Below the pieces are notes generated by a model, which did not search any database, was not told the origin of the DNA, and saw only the letters and a program-made list of their open reading frames with translations. Of a stretch of DNA of 64,000 bases, positions 47,401 to 59,400 are shown piece after piece. The position numbers were made by a program, and so were the translations under genes. Position 1 is the stretch's first letter. Every line of letters starts with the position of its first letter. Source of the DNA: Gorsachius magnificus (lineage: Eukaryota > Chordata > Aves > Pelecaniformes > Ardeidae); the NCBI GenBank assembly GCA_034008185.1, contig CM067081.1, positions 184,595,510-184,659,509 on the forward strand. Direction: 5' to 3'.

Positions 47401-50400
47401 AATTTGAGATGCATCATATTTTTATTGTGTTGCTGTGTTAAGTCTGAAACCCGAGAGTGATGATGTGATGTCATCTTTAATTTTCACGGTGTTGAAAATC
47501 GTATGGTATGCTAGAAAGCAGGGCTGTTTTGTAGTGTTGCCTGTCATCGTTTATTTGGCATGTCGGTCGCTGGAACAGTATGCAGCACAGAGAGAACATC
47601 ACTCCCGTGTTCCTTTTTCAGTCCAGCTTTGTAGTGAAGAGCCAGTTGTATGATTTTCCAGTGTTGTTCTTACCTTTGTGAATATTCTTTATCCTAGGGA
47701 AATGAAATATCTTAACTTGGTTACTTTTATTTTCTCTTTTTCAGCTAGTGGAAGTGTTAAAGACACCTTTGTTGGAGCCAGAAATGGACAATACAGGCTT
47801 TTAAAAATAGTCATTGACAATGGTTAGTCTAATTTAAATCTTTTTCCCTGATTCTTTTAGATATTTTCCTAGTTGTTTTAGTAACCTACATGTACAATTG
47901 TTTAAAAAGCAAAACTGCAAAACTTAATGTTACTAAGGTCTTTCATATACAGCAGGTAAGATTTAAGTTTTGGTGTTGCTAAGCTTTTCAGTACAATGCT
48001 ACTGTATTTTTGCATTTGAATTTTTCTTCCAAATGTCATCTCATACTTTACCAAGAATTGCTGTGTATTTAATATGGATAATATAAATGAGCTTACTCTT
48101 ATCTTACTGAAAAAAAAAAAAAGTAGAGGAAAAAAAATTCCACACCTGTGTGGTGTTTTGGCATTTTGGTTACTTTTCATTAGACACAGAGATTCTTACA
48201 CAGCAGCTAGTCACTTTAGATGAAGTATAAATGTTATCTGCCTTTTATACTGGGATCAGCTGCATGTAGAAAGTCCTATCAAAGCAGATGCTTTAGTAAC
48301 CTGGCTACAAATTTTCAAAGCTAAACCCATTCCTTAAATCTCATGTATAGGTATAAATATAAAATTACGTAATTTCTTGTGGAACTTAAGTTTGATCTTT
48401 GAACTTCTTGGCAAGTGATCAAGGCTGCAAACATTGCAAGATAGAATGCATCATTGTTTTGGTTTTTTTTTAATAGCAATGATGGTTAACTGTATAAGAC
48501 ACTTCATGGTTTAGTCCATCTTTTCAAGTATGTCAAATGCCCACCTTGGGTTTTTTGTTCTTTTTAGATTTCATTCATTTACAGTACACTGAAATTCCTG
48601 TTAGCTGGAAAAAGGTATATGTATGTACATGTTTATGCACATACATACTTTTATTGTTAGGTAAGTAACCTACTGTTACCTTCTTTGTGTCTGCTTTCCT
48701 TAGGAAGCCTTCTGACATTTTAATATTGCTTTCCTTAAGGAAGTGACAGTAGTAATATTATAGGCAGGTCACTGTAGTAAATTCTCACTACGACAAGGTA
48801 GCAAATGCTGGCATACCATTGTTTTGGTTTTTTTTTTTCCCATTAGGCAAGGTAAAACAATATGCTTTTTTGTGTATGCTACTTTTTAATACAAAATGAA
48901 GCCTAGAAGTAAGATACAAATGGAAGACATTCCCTGGGCTTTTTTTTTGTGTGTGTGTGTATACATATATACATTTTGTCTGTATGTAGAAGCAGAATCC
49001 AGTCTTTGATACTGTTTTCCACAGTTCAGAAAGAAACCTCTAAAATTCACAGAATACTGGAAGAGGGACAGTTGCCTCATCTGTCTGCAGGAGCTTTCAG
49101 CAACTGTCCTTAGCCACAGATAATAGTCAAACTGGGTTCTGCTAATCTGAGTTAATAAGAGAAGAGGTTTGCTGCTGGGCTATAGAGTTCCACTGATTGT
49201 ATTTTCCTGTCCTAAATCCAAATGAGTATAAAGCCACCTAGAGTTCAGAATTGACAAGTACCTTCTGAATACTCTGGTCTAGGTGTACAACTTCAGCTAC
49301 TTTGCATCTAATTCAGAGAAGGGCCAAACACCCTCTCCCTGAGCTGTTCACATTCTGTGACTTACTGTGGTAGAGTGCCTTGCTCTGGAAGTTTTGCTGT
49401 AGAGGCATTTGTATACTGTTGTAATTTTGTCTGAAGTTGCAGCAGTTAGGTCCTAGACTCTCAAAAGATATTTTGTATACTGGCTACTATGATGATCCTC
49501 AAACTGTTGCAGGATCCCATTTAAACAAGGTATTTCTGGTTTGGTTGTGGGGGCTAGTATTTATTGCGAAGCTGATAAATGTTTTGAAAGGCACTATACT
49601 AATACTTTCCTTTGGAAGCTGAGATGTAATTTATAAATGAGAGAAAAATCTTCTTGCTACAGCTGTTCACATAACTAAATCTCATCTGAAGTCTTCTATA
49701 CAGACTTAAGCCAATTATACATAATAAACAACTTCAGTCATTTTAAAGACAGCACAGTTATGAAGCTGTATTAGAAAGAGGTTTATCTACTTACATAGTT
49801 GAGTTAAAGTAATTAGTAATAGCATATTCATTTTTTTTGTTATTGACTCCTTACAATGAGTACAAACACTAATATGTTATAGCGAGAGCATAAAAAATTA
49901 AAATTATCTCCTCTTGTTTCTACATAAGTATTCAAATTTAAAAATAAACTAACTGACAGAAGACAGTTTGTATTTCCATTCTGTGTACATTAGGCTAAAA
50001 AAACTAGCATCAGTCTTACCCCTTCAGATCGTTGATGACAACCAGCACATTACTTCTCAACTATTTGTATTTGGGTTAAAGTAAGTTAGGGTTTGAACAT
50101 ACACAGCTTTTGTAGGAATTCATCCACTTTCACATGGACTGTTCTTGACTTCCATTCTTGTGGACGTACTTATGAAAGATGAAGTGTCTGATTAGCTGTT
50201 TAGTGTAATTGCTAATTTTGAAAAACAGTATTAACTGTATTGTTGCTAACCTGTAGCTTTGGTTATTGGTTATAGAGCAGCTTATTGTGGGATCCTTGAG
50301 GCAGCCAGCTGGATCATGGGAAAAGGATTATGATACCTTTGTCCTTCCCCTTCTTGAAGACAAGCAACCATGTTATATATTATACAGATTAGATTCTCAG

Positions 50401-53400
50401 AATGCTCAAGGATATGAATGGATCTTCATTGCATGGTCACCTGATCACTCTCCTGTAAGTAACAGTCATCACAGGCTTCATGCTGTTAATGATTTTTCAA
50501 CAGTCTGAATTCAATCTGAATCCTAGACACGAAGGAAAAGAATTTGAGGAATGAAGCATTTCCCAACCTTCCCCTCGCTTTCCCCCAAGAAAACTGGGAA
50601 ACTATCTTACTTGAAGCTGGTTGAAGCACAATAGCAGTGGGTCTAGATGGAGTGCAGCTGATCCAATTTATTTCTAGCCTGACTGGAGGAGACAAGATAA
50701 TGGTTTTGCCCTGTTTGTTTGTCTGTCTTTCTGTCAGTGTTTAATGAAAATTCATGGAAGGATATAGGACAGAAATATCAATGGGTATTATGAGAGAGAT
50801 AAGGATTATATTGTGAGCTCAAGCTGTTTATTCTGTTTGGCTTGCTGGCTGCCCAGCTGGCACTTGTGGATCTGTGACCTGCCACAGAATATATTGTTTC
50901 TTAGTCAGTAGTTAAAGAACATGAGAGAGAACTGAGGTTAGAGTTAAGGATTTCTAGGAAAAACTGGGATACTGTGTACAGGTTCTGGGAATGTGAAATA
51001 AGGGAAGACAGAAAGTAAAGCTATTCCCATATTCCTGCTACTTTCACTTAGGAAATAGGAAGAGACCAAGAGTTGGAGTGCATAGAAGAGATTACGTGGA
51101 AAAAGGATGGCATGATGGTGAAGTGAGGTGGGAAGATGGGACTGCTGAGAGAGGAATAAGTGACTACATTAGATAGAAGTTGATAGGGAGCAAACATTAG
51201 ATCTTCTACCCCCAGGAAATTTCATTTCTCCACTCTGTAGTTGAACCAAAGCTACCTGGAGTGACTATCAAATCAAAAATAATAATGAGTTATTTGCAGT
51301 CTGCTCTTTCTCTATCTGTTGTATCTATTAGTACACAGACCAGTGACAAAAGATATAAACAGTTTTAGGTTTTCTCATTTAAAATTAGTAAAAATTATGT
51401 TGACTTTTTCCATTTTAAAAAAAGCTAATACTCTTACTAAAGCTGCAATTTAGTTTTGGAATTACTTTGATAATAATGCATAGTATTATGCCCTTGAGAA
51501 TTTAATAGCATGTGTTAGTATCGTGATCCAGAGCTCGTTCTATGGAGTTTATTAAGAATCGCAATTTCAAAATGTAGTTTCAACACTTAAAATACTTGTT
51601 CAAGAAAGATTTTTGTTAATGGACGTAGTACACCAACATGCTAGATTCTCTGCGTATACCACAGGAAAAAAAAATAACCCAAACCAAAACAACACTGTTT
51701 TATGATATGCTAGGTTCGTCAAAAAATGTTGTATGCAGCAACTCGAGCAACACTTAAGAAAGAATTTGGAGGTGGTCATATTAAGGATGAAGTGTTTGGA
51801 ACCGTACAGGTATGTTTTTCATTTTAAAGTCATCACATCGATTTTAAGTACTAAATATAGTAAATGATGTTACTGGTATGAATTTGCGGTGTTTCTGCTC
51901 TTTTTTGATTAAGGAAAAAAGAGTTAAAAGCTATGTGTATTATTCCAATGTTAAACTGTAATTGCTCTCATTTAAACAAGTAGCTAAGTATATTAACAAT
52001 TTCAGGGTAAGAAATCCTTGTTTCAAATGGCTATGAAAACTAAATCATCTAGGAATAATAGGAGCATCTCTTAATCTCACTGCATGCATGTGAATCCTCA
52101 GAAAGCTGTAACGCTGTAACTTTCAGGCCAATTTGGATGTATGGTTCTGAATCAGAAGTGGGCTAGAACAGCAAGCCGTTAACATCTGAAAACAAATGTT
52201 TTTATCTCAAACCAAGATATTAAGCTGTCAGTTATTTAGAATTTGATGATAAAATGTAACTCAAGTCCATGGCTACCATCTTAACTTATGGAAACAGAAT
52301 TTTAGTAGCTACTAATTAGTTCAATGAAAATACTTATAGTTGACTGTTCAATTATAGTAAGATAATTGGAAAGTGCATGTATGAGATCCAACAAACTTCT
52401 AAGGAATGTTGAAAAGCCTGCAAGTGCTGTGCATGTAATGAAATATGAAGCTATTGTATTACCTTGGTTTCTTTGGGAAATAAGTCTTACATGGTTATTT
52501 TGTCAGCCTGTTTGTCAGGCAGACGTCAGACGGTCTTGACTTTTTAATCCATTGCTAGTTTTGAAGGAATACAAGTTAGAGTTCTTAAAGATATGGAATT
52601 CCTGTATCTTTCATGAAAACTGATGATTACTTAGAGATCCAAATTATCATTCCCCTTTTCCTCCTTCAGCAAAGACAAAGTGCAACAGTTATCTTCTGTT
52701 TGGCCTGTTAATTAGTTCATCATATGCACAAATCTGAACTAAAGCATCGCCACTGTTTACACAGGGAGCTGATGCTGAAAGAGGGGAAGGACTTGAAGAT
52801 TTGGGGAAGAACAGGATATTGTAGTGGGGAAAATACTGTGGAAGAGACATAGGACTTGTCTGTCCACCACAACAAGCCCAAGGACACGAGGCTAATAATT
52901 CTGCTGCTCACAGAATAAAAAATTTGTTATATGCAGCATTAACCTGTGATGGCTTCATTATCTTAACAAACAAAGAAACCTCTCTGGAGGGGCTGTATTC
53001 TAGAGAAGCAGGTAAGAGGGTGGCTAAAGGGTTTATTGGTAGAGGTCATGATATTTTTTCTTGCCCGTTCAATCAACTAATCTCTCACTGCCACTTGCAC
53101 CAACCCATTAGCAGTCTATGTAATATGTAGAATTTGGCCTGAGTTGTAGGGCTAGATGGAAGTCTGAGCTTCCATTTCAGTTGTAAGGAAGGAACATTGC
53201 ATTTGTCTATTACTGTTATTTCAGAATTTGTTTCGGGCACTTAGAGGGTGAAGCCTTTTCTGAAAACTTTTTCTAAGTTTATTACATTATACCTTAATAT
53301 ATCTCTAAATTGTTGGGTTTAGTGTCTTCATAAGCTTAATTGTAGCTGGCCTCTAATGTTCATCTGTGTGAAAATCACAGCTTCTTCAAAGTGTTCAAGT

Positions 53401-56400
53401 CACAAACCTCACTCAGAATCTTGATCATCAACATCCAGTGGGTTAGTCTGTCTTTATTTTGTTAGACACAATGATGGTTTAGTTGCAACCAGCTCTATTA
53501 TTCTGGTGGAATCTGGTTGTGGTCCCACCTGCTGCTTCGCATATATTAACCTCTGGGCTCCTGAAACGAGACCTAATGGAATATTGGCACTGGAAATTAT
53601 ATTTGAGTAGTTCTGCCTCTTTCAGAAAGGGAAGAGCTAAGTAGGAGCTTTCTATTTCTCCTCAGAACTTGAGTATAAAATCACATTCATATGATTGCAT
53701 GAAGTCCTGCCCTTTTCTGAGTGACCACTTTAACTATAAAAACATAACAGTATCTGGTATCAGCCTCTTTGGAGAGGGGCAGAACTGACACTGAGTTTGA
53801 ATTCCCCAAAGTGGTTATCAGAATTCATCACTTCTGTGATGTTGTATCCTAAACTGTTTGCAGTATCACGTGCGTACTCCCTGTCCTAAGGTAGCATTTC
53901 TGTCTCCCATGTTTAGGTAGAAAACTACCAATAAGCACTGGTCTGAGCATGTGAATTTTATAAGAAAATAGATTTTTTTAAATTATTATTATTTATTAGA
54001 ATTGTGGCAATTCTGTAAGGTTTTGTCCAAGAAGGCTGAATAACTTCATGCACACAGTCTTCATTATGCTAATATTTGAATTAGCAAGGTAATTAGGGAC
54101 TGCCTGTGGAAATGCTGCTCACGGTACAATTGGGTACAAGAGCAGCCCAGTGGACCCTGCTGTACAGGAAGATAAGATGAATTTGCAAATGCACCTATGC
54201 TTGTAATCAGTTCAAATAAAATACCATAACTGTATGGGAAATAACTGCTTTTTTCATGCTGCATAGAGCATCTTTGAAGAAAACTTTTGTTATCAGAAAT
54301 GATCAATATTGATATTGTGTTTTCAGGATGATGTTTCACTGAATGGGTATAAAAAATACTTGATATCACAGTCTTCCCCTGCACCTCTGACTGCAGCAGA
54401 AGAGGAACTTCGACAAATTAAGATTAATGAGGTATCTACAATGTCTTTAAGTATGGGTGGGAAACTGGGTGCAGAGTTCCAAACGTTGTAGGGAAAAAAC
54501 CTTTCTAGGATAAAAAAGGGCAGAACAGAAAATAGAAAGTTTCAGAAGGTGTGAGTGGATGAGAATGTAAATTTATCTCTCAATGAGTTGAGATTACAGG
54601 GTGATGGTGGCTGGAGTTGAAGTGGCATGATCTTGCTGAGTTTGTAAGGCCTAATGTCCAAGTCAGATGCCTCAGAACTGCAGAGCTTAATTGTTGCAAC
54701 TTTGACACTTATCATGCTTTTAATATCACTGGCTATGCTTCATTGTGAAGGGTGACTGAGCACTGGCAGAAGTTGCTCAGATAGGTTGTAGAGTCTCCAT
54801 TTTGGAGATATTCAAAAGCCTTCTGGACAGAGACCTGGGCAACTGCCCCTAGGTGGCCCTGCTTGAGCAGTGTGGTTGGCCAAAATGACTTCCAGAGGTG
54901 CATTCCAACCTCAACCATTCTGTGATTGCCAACATACGCTTCCCACGGTGGCAGAAATTGTAGAGAAAACACAAAATAGCAAGTGTTGCAATGAATTGTT
55001 GCCAGGAGTATTTCAGCAGCCTTGTCCCTAGAGGAAATGTACTTAGCTTCCAGCACCACTGCATTTGTCTTTAAGACTAAGAGAAGGTGAATGGAATTCC
55101 AGTAAAAATAAAACAGAAATACAAAACAAGTAGCCAGTCGTTTTAAGAGACCAATTTCCTTTTGCTACAAATGCTTTACAAAAAACCCTCTAACAAATGC
55201 CTTTAACCAAATAATTTGATGATTGCCAGCTAGCTAGTGACTGAAAAATTTCAGAGGATTCTTTTCTCGCATTTTTCCTTCACTTGATCACTGTTTGTGT
55301 TCAGTCATGATTTAAAATAGGTCATGTGCTGATCTTACTAGTTCTTTAGGCTTGTATTTTACAGCCATGGTACATGTGTTTGAAATACGGTTTGTTTCTG
55401 CAGCTGGGTGCCAGCAAACCATCGTGTTAAATGCAGCTCTTTGTCTTCTCTAATGTTTTCTCTGTTCTGTGCTTTTGCTGCAACTTAGTTGTTTATTGAC
55501 TTTTTTTTTAGTGGTGTCTTTTGTTATTTTCCATGTCTAATTTTGATTAATCCAATATAGAAATGCACTCATCATCATCAAACACTGCATTTTACTTGAA
55601 CAGCTTTAAAAAAAACCAAAACAACTAATGAATGTAAAACTTCTGTGGTATCAATGATCACTTCTGGTATTAGTATTATCTCTTATGGAGTATATACATT
55701 GTGTTTAACAGCTGATTCATACAGACTAAAACCTTATGTGCTATTATGAAACTTCAGCAGCAACGACTGTACTTTTCAGAGATACATAAACTGTACGTTG
55801 GTGCCATTTTGGCTTTGTTTGAAGCATCTTGCAGTACATTAACTTATGTCATTTCTCTCTTCATTGTTTCAAAACTATGAAGCCTGTAATTAGACTCAGA
55901 AAACTAAAAGCTTTCTGATTTAAAGGAAGAAAAAAAAGAGTTTTGCGTATGTATATTCTTTCATAATTACCTTAAGAAATATTTTACTGGGTCAGATCAA
56001 AGGATCACCTAGCCTGCCGTCAAGTCCTGGAGTGAACAACAGCAGAAATCTAGGAAGGGTGTAAGAGCAGGGCAAGGCAGCCATGGTAATTCCCTTGAAT
56101 ACTCTTCTGTTGCCTCACCATTTGCAGACAGGGATCATCCTGAGCAACAGCGATGTCTTACGCTATAATTGTTCTTAATGGGTTTTTAATCCATCATCTA
56201 TTCTTGTTGGTTTTCTAAATCCACATAAAGTTTCTGTTGGCCACAGATGCTATGGAAGTGTATTCTACAGTTTGACAAAGTACTAGGTAAAGAACCACTG
56301 CCTGCTATCTACTAGTTTATCCCTACAGATTGTATGGGAAAGGCAGACAAAAGTCGTTAAGTCATTCCTCAGTTTCCCCCTCCCCTTTGATAAAGCCCAA

Positions 56401-59400
56401 GGTATCCCAGAAAGCCAACTATATCCTGGGCTGCATAGAAGGAAGCTGCATAGAAAGAAGCAGGTCAAGGGAGGCGATTCTGCCCCTCTATGCCACTTTG
56501 GTGAGACCCCACCTGGAGCACTGCATCCAGCTCTGGAGTCCTCAGCACAGGAAGGACGTGGACCTGTTGAAGTGGGTCCAGAGGAGGGCCACAGCAATGA
56601 TCAGAGGGATGGAACACCTCTCCTGTGAGGAGAGAGTTGGGGTTGTTCAGCCTGGAGAAGAGAAGACTCTGAGGAGACCTTATTGCAGCCTTCCGATACT
56701 TAAAGGAGGCTTATAAGAAAGATGGGGCAGACTTTTTAGCAGGGCCTGTAGCGATAGGACAAGGGGTAATGGTTTTAAACTAAAAGGGTGTAGATTCAGA
56801 CTAGATACAAGGAGGAGATGTCTTACAGTGAGGGTGGTGAAACACTGGAACAGGTTGCCCAGAGAGGTGGCACGTGCCCCATCCCTGGAAATATTCAGGG
56901 TCAGGTTGGGCAGGGCTCTGAGCAACCTGATCTGATTGAAGATGTCCCTGCTCACTGCAGGGGGTTGGGCTAGGTGACCTCTAAAGGTCCCTTCCAACCC
57001 AAACCATTCTATGATTCTGTATCCGTGGCCCTCTGTTGTATTCCTTATCAGCTCTCTCTTTTGGGCTGAAGAGTCCTAATCTAGGTTGTTTTTCCTTCTA
57101 AAGAAGGCGCTCCATACTTCTGATCCTTTCACTTTTTTCTGCAGTTTTTTTTCCAGTTCTGCTATGTATTTTATGAGGTGGAGGGATGGGGAAGGCAGAA
57201 CTGCATGTGGTATTCAAGATGCAGGCATGTTACTGATATCTACAGTGTGTAATGATGTGTTCTGTTCTCTTTTTCTAACAATTCGTAACATTTCATTTGT
57301 GGGTGGGGAGTGTTAGGGTGTTTTTATTTTGTTTGGGGTTTTTTTGCCAAGACTGGCCACTGGGTTTGTATTTTCAGGGATGCTCAGTGTGACCTGCAAG
57401 GTCTTGCCCCTTAGTGGTAATAGCTAGCTCAACCCCATCACCATACATGTAGAAGAGAGGGGGTTTTTTTCCCCTCTGGCGTATGTTCCTTTACACTTAC
57501 TCACAGGAAATTTCATCTGCCATTTTATCCACCACTCAGCAGTCATCACATCTTACGGTGTGAATTTAAAATTTCTAAGTGACTTAGGTGGTTTTGTTTT
57601 GCTTTAATGGTCTGAAATATGTTGCAGTATGGATAAGTAGATTTTGTTCATTTTCTTAAATCTGAAGTTATGCTGGGCTACTCTTCCATTGCTTGTCCCC
57701 ACACTTTACAGCTGTTTTTTATGTTTGTTTTTTTTTTTCTACTTGTATTTTAATATGGTTTATATAGTACGTTTTTTTATTACAGTTTATTATTTTTGTG
57801 ATGCCTATCTTATGTTTATTTATCAGGCTCTTATGCAGATATACTTTGCAATATTTTTTATATAACCTTTTTCACTAATATATCAATCTTTATACAAACG
57901 TAAGCTCTTCCACCTGCTTTCTTCTCCCCTTTCCTTGTTGACAAGCTGTTCTTAAAATGTGGAGTATAATTTAGTGTTGCTCCAGGTATCTTTGTTTTTT
58001 ATTTTTTTTATCAGTTTGTTTCATATTTCGTTAGCATCTCTCTTTAATTAAATCTATCATCTGCTAGTTGATAGATCTAAGACCCACACTTCCCATTTTT
58101 TACATTTTTCTGACTTGCTGCTTCATCACCGATGTTAAGTGTACTTGTGAAATTATAAAAGGAAGTCAATATATCCAAAAGCTAATACTTAGACAATAAG
58201 TTCAGACTTGGGAAAACTGGAGGCCAGAGCCCGTTTTGAGAGAAACTGCGTGAATATTAAGATAAACATACATTGTTGAACAATGGCTTTAAAATAACTA
58301 TTGTTTTCTCTCAAATAATTTGTGACTGACCTAATTGGTTTATGAACAACTGTCTAGCTTGCAGTTACCCTGGATTTTTTTTACTTTGTGTTAGATTTCT
58401 AGAATTAAAAACTTAAGATTTTGTTTGGTTGTTTCGTTTGCTTTCTTTTTGGCATAGGCTTCTGGGGGGAGCGTATTAAAGCAGGAGGGAGGGAAGTTGC
58501 TAAATTTTCCTTCAAGAAGATCAGTTTGTCTCATAAGATATAATTTCTCTATCTTCCTCCAAAAATAGAAGTGACATTCGTATGTTTTGATCTAAAATTT
58601 TTCAAGATACAACGAAGTTTATAAGCAATATTGTCAGTTCAAAAGCATAACACAGCATATGAAAATCAAGCTCTTTTCTCCTGGCTTATTGTATCTTTAT
58701 ACCAGAATTTAACTTAGAGCTTCTTTACTGACATTTGAGCCTGTTTTCCCTCTGATGATTCTGTCCGCTCTGCAAAGCTAGTTGTTTCAGAGGTATGAAA
58801 CTGTTTAGAGGTAAGCAAGCAAACATGACCTGTAAATTAAAAAATGTAAATCTGTTGTATATGGGGATGATGGTTTAGGGTAGTTTTTTCTCAGAATAGC
58901 TACTGCTAACTCTGTGTGTAACTATATGCAATGCATTGTCAGCTACTATATGAAACCAAACAAATACTTGCAAAGGTTTCTCTTTACATCTCAATTGACT
59001 TGTGTTCCAGGTACAGACGGATGTTGGTGTAGATACCAAACACCAAACATTGCAAGGAGTAGCATTCCCCATTGATAAAGAAGCTATTCAGGCTTTGGAG
59101 AAATTGAAAAATAAGAAACTGAATTATGTACAACTGGCAAGTATAAAATACTTTAACTATTCTTTAATAGTAAGTATAAAATAGATTACCTGCACATTAA
59201 GCAATGTGCGTTGATGACGTACACTGATAAATTACCATTCTGTATTAGATTAATTCAGTATTTTTTTCCATTCTGTCATGTTCTGTGGTTTGCTTTCTGT
59301 GTATTAACTATACTCATGTTTTCTTTGTTAACAGCAAATTGATATGAAAAATGAAACTATTGTTTTGGCCAACACACTTCATACTGAACTTAAGGACTTG

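Larger units (their letters stand above)
54432..59010 (+). other. TWF1: TWF1 intron 5 (longest)
   Basis: A 4.6-kb intron holding one CR1 tail fragment and an old CR1 interrupted by a younger one, all listed separately. The rest, 57,600-59,010, is T-rich with no recognised feature. Confidence 0.8.

Noticed and set aside
56330..56716. A 128-codon plus-strand frame as a host gene
   Set aside because: It is CR1 coding sequence interrupted soon after; part of the nested CR1.
59141..59146. A GT donor four bases after the GC donor of TWF1 exon 6
   Set aside because: Its use adds four bases and gives a stop right after the junction with exon 7, destroying a highly conserved domain.
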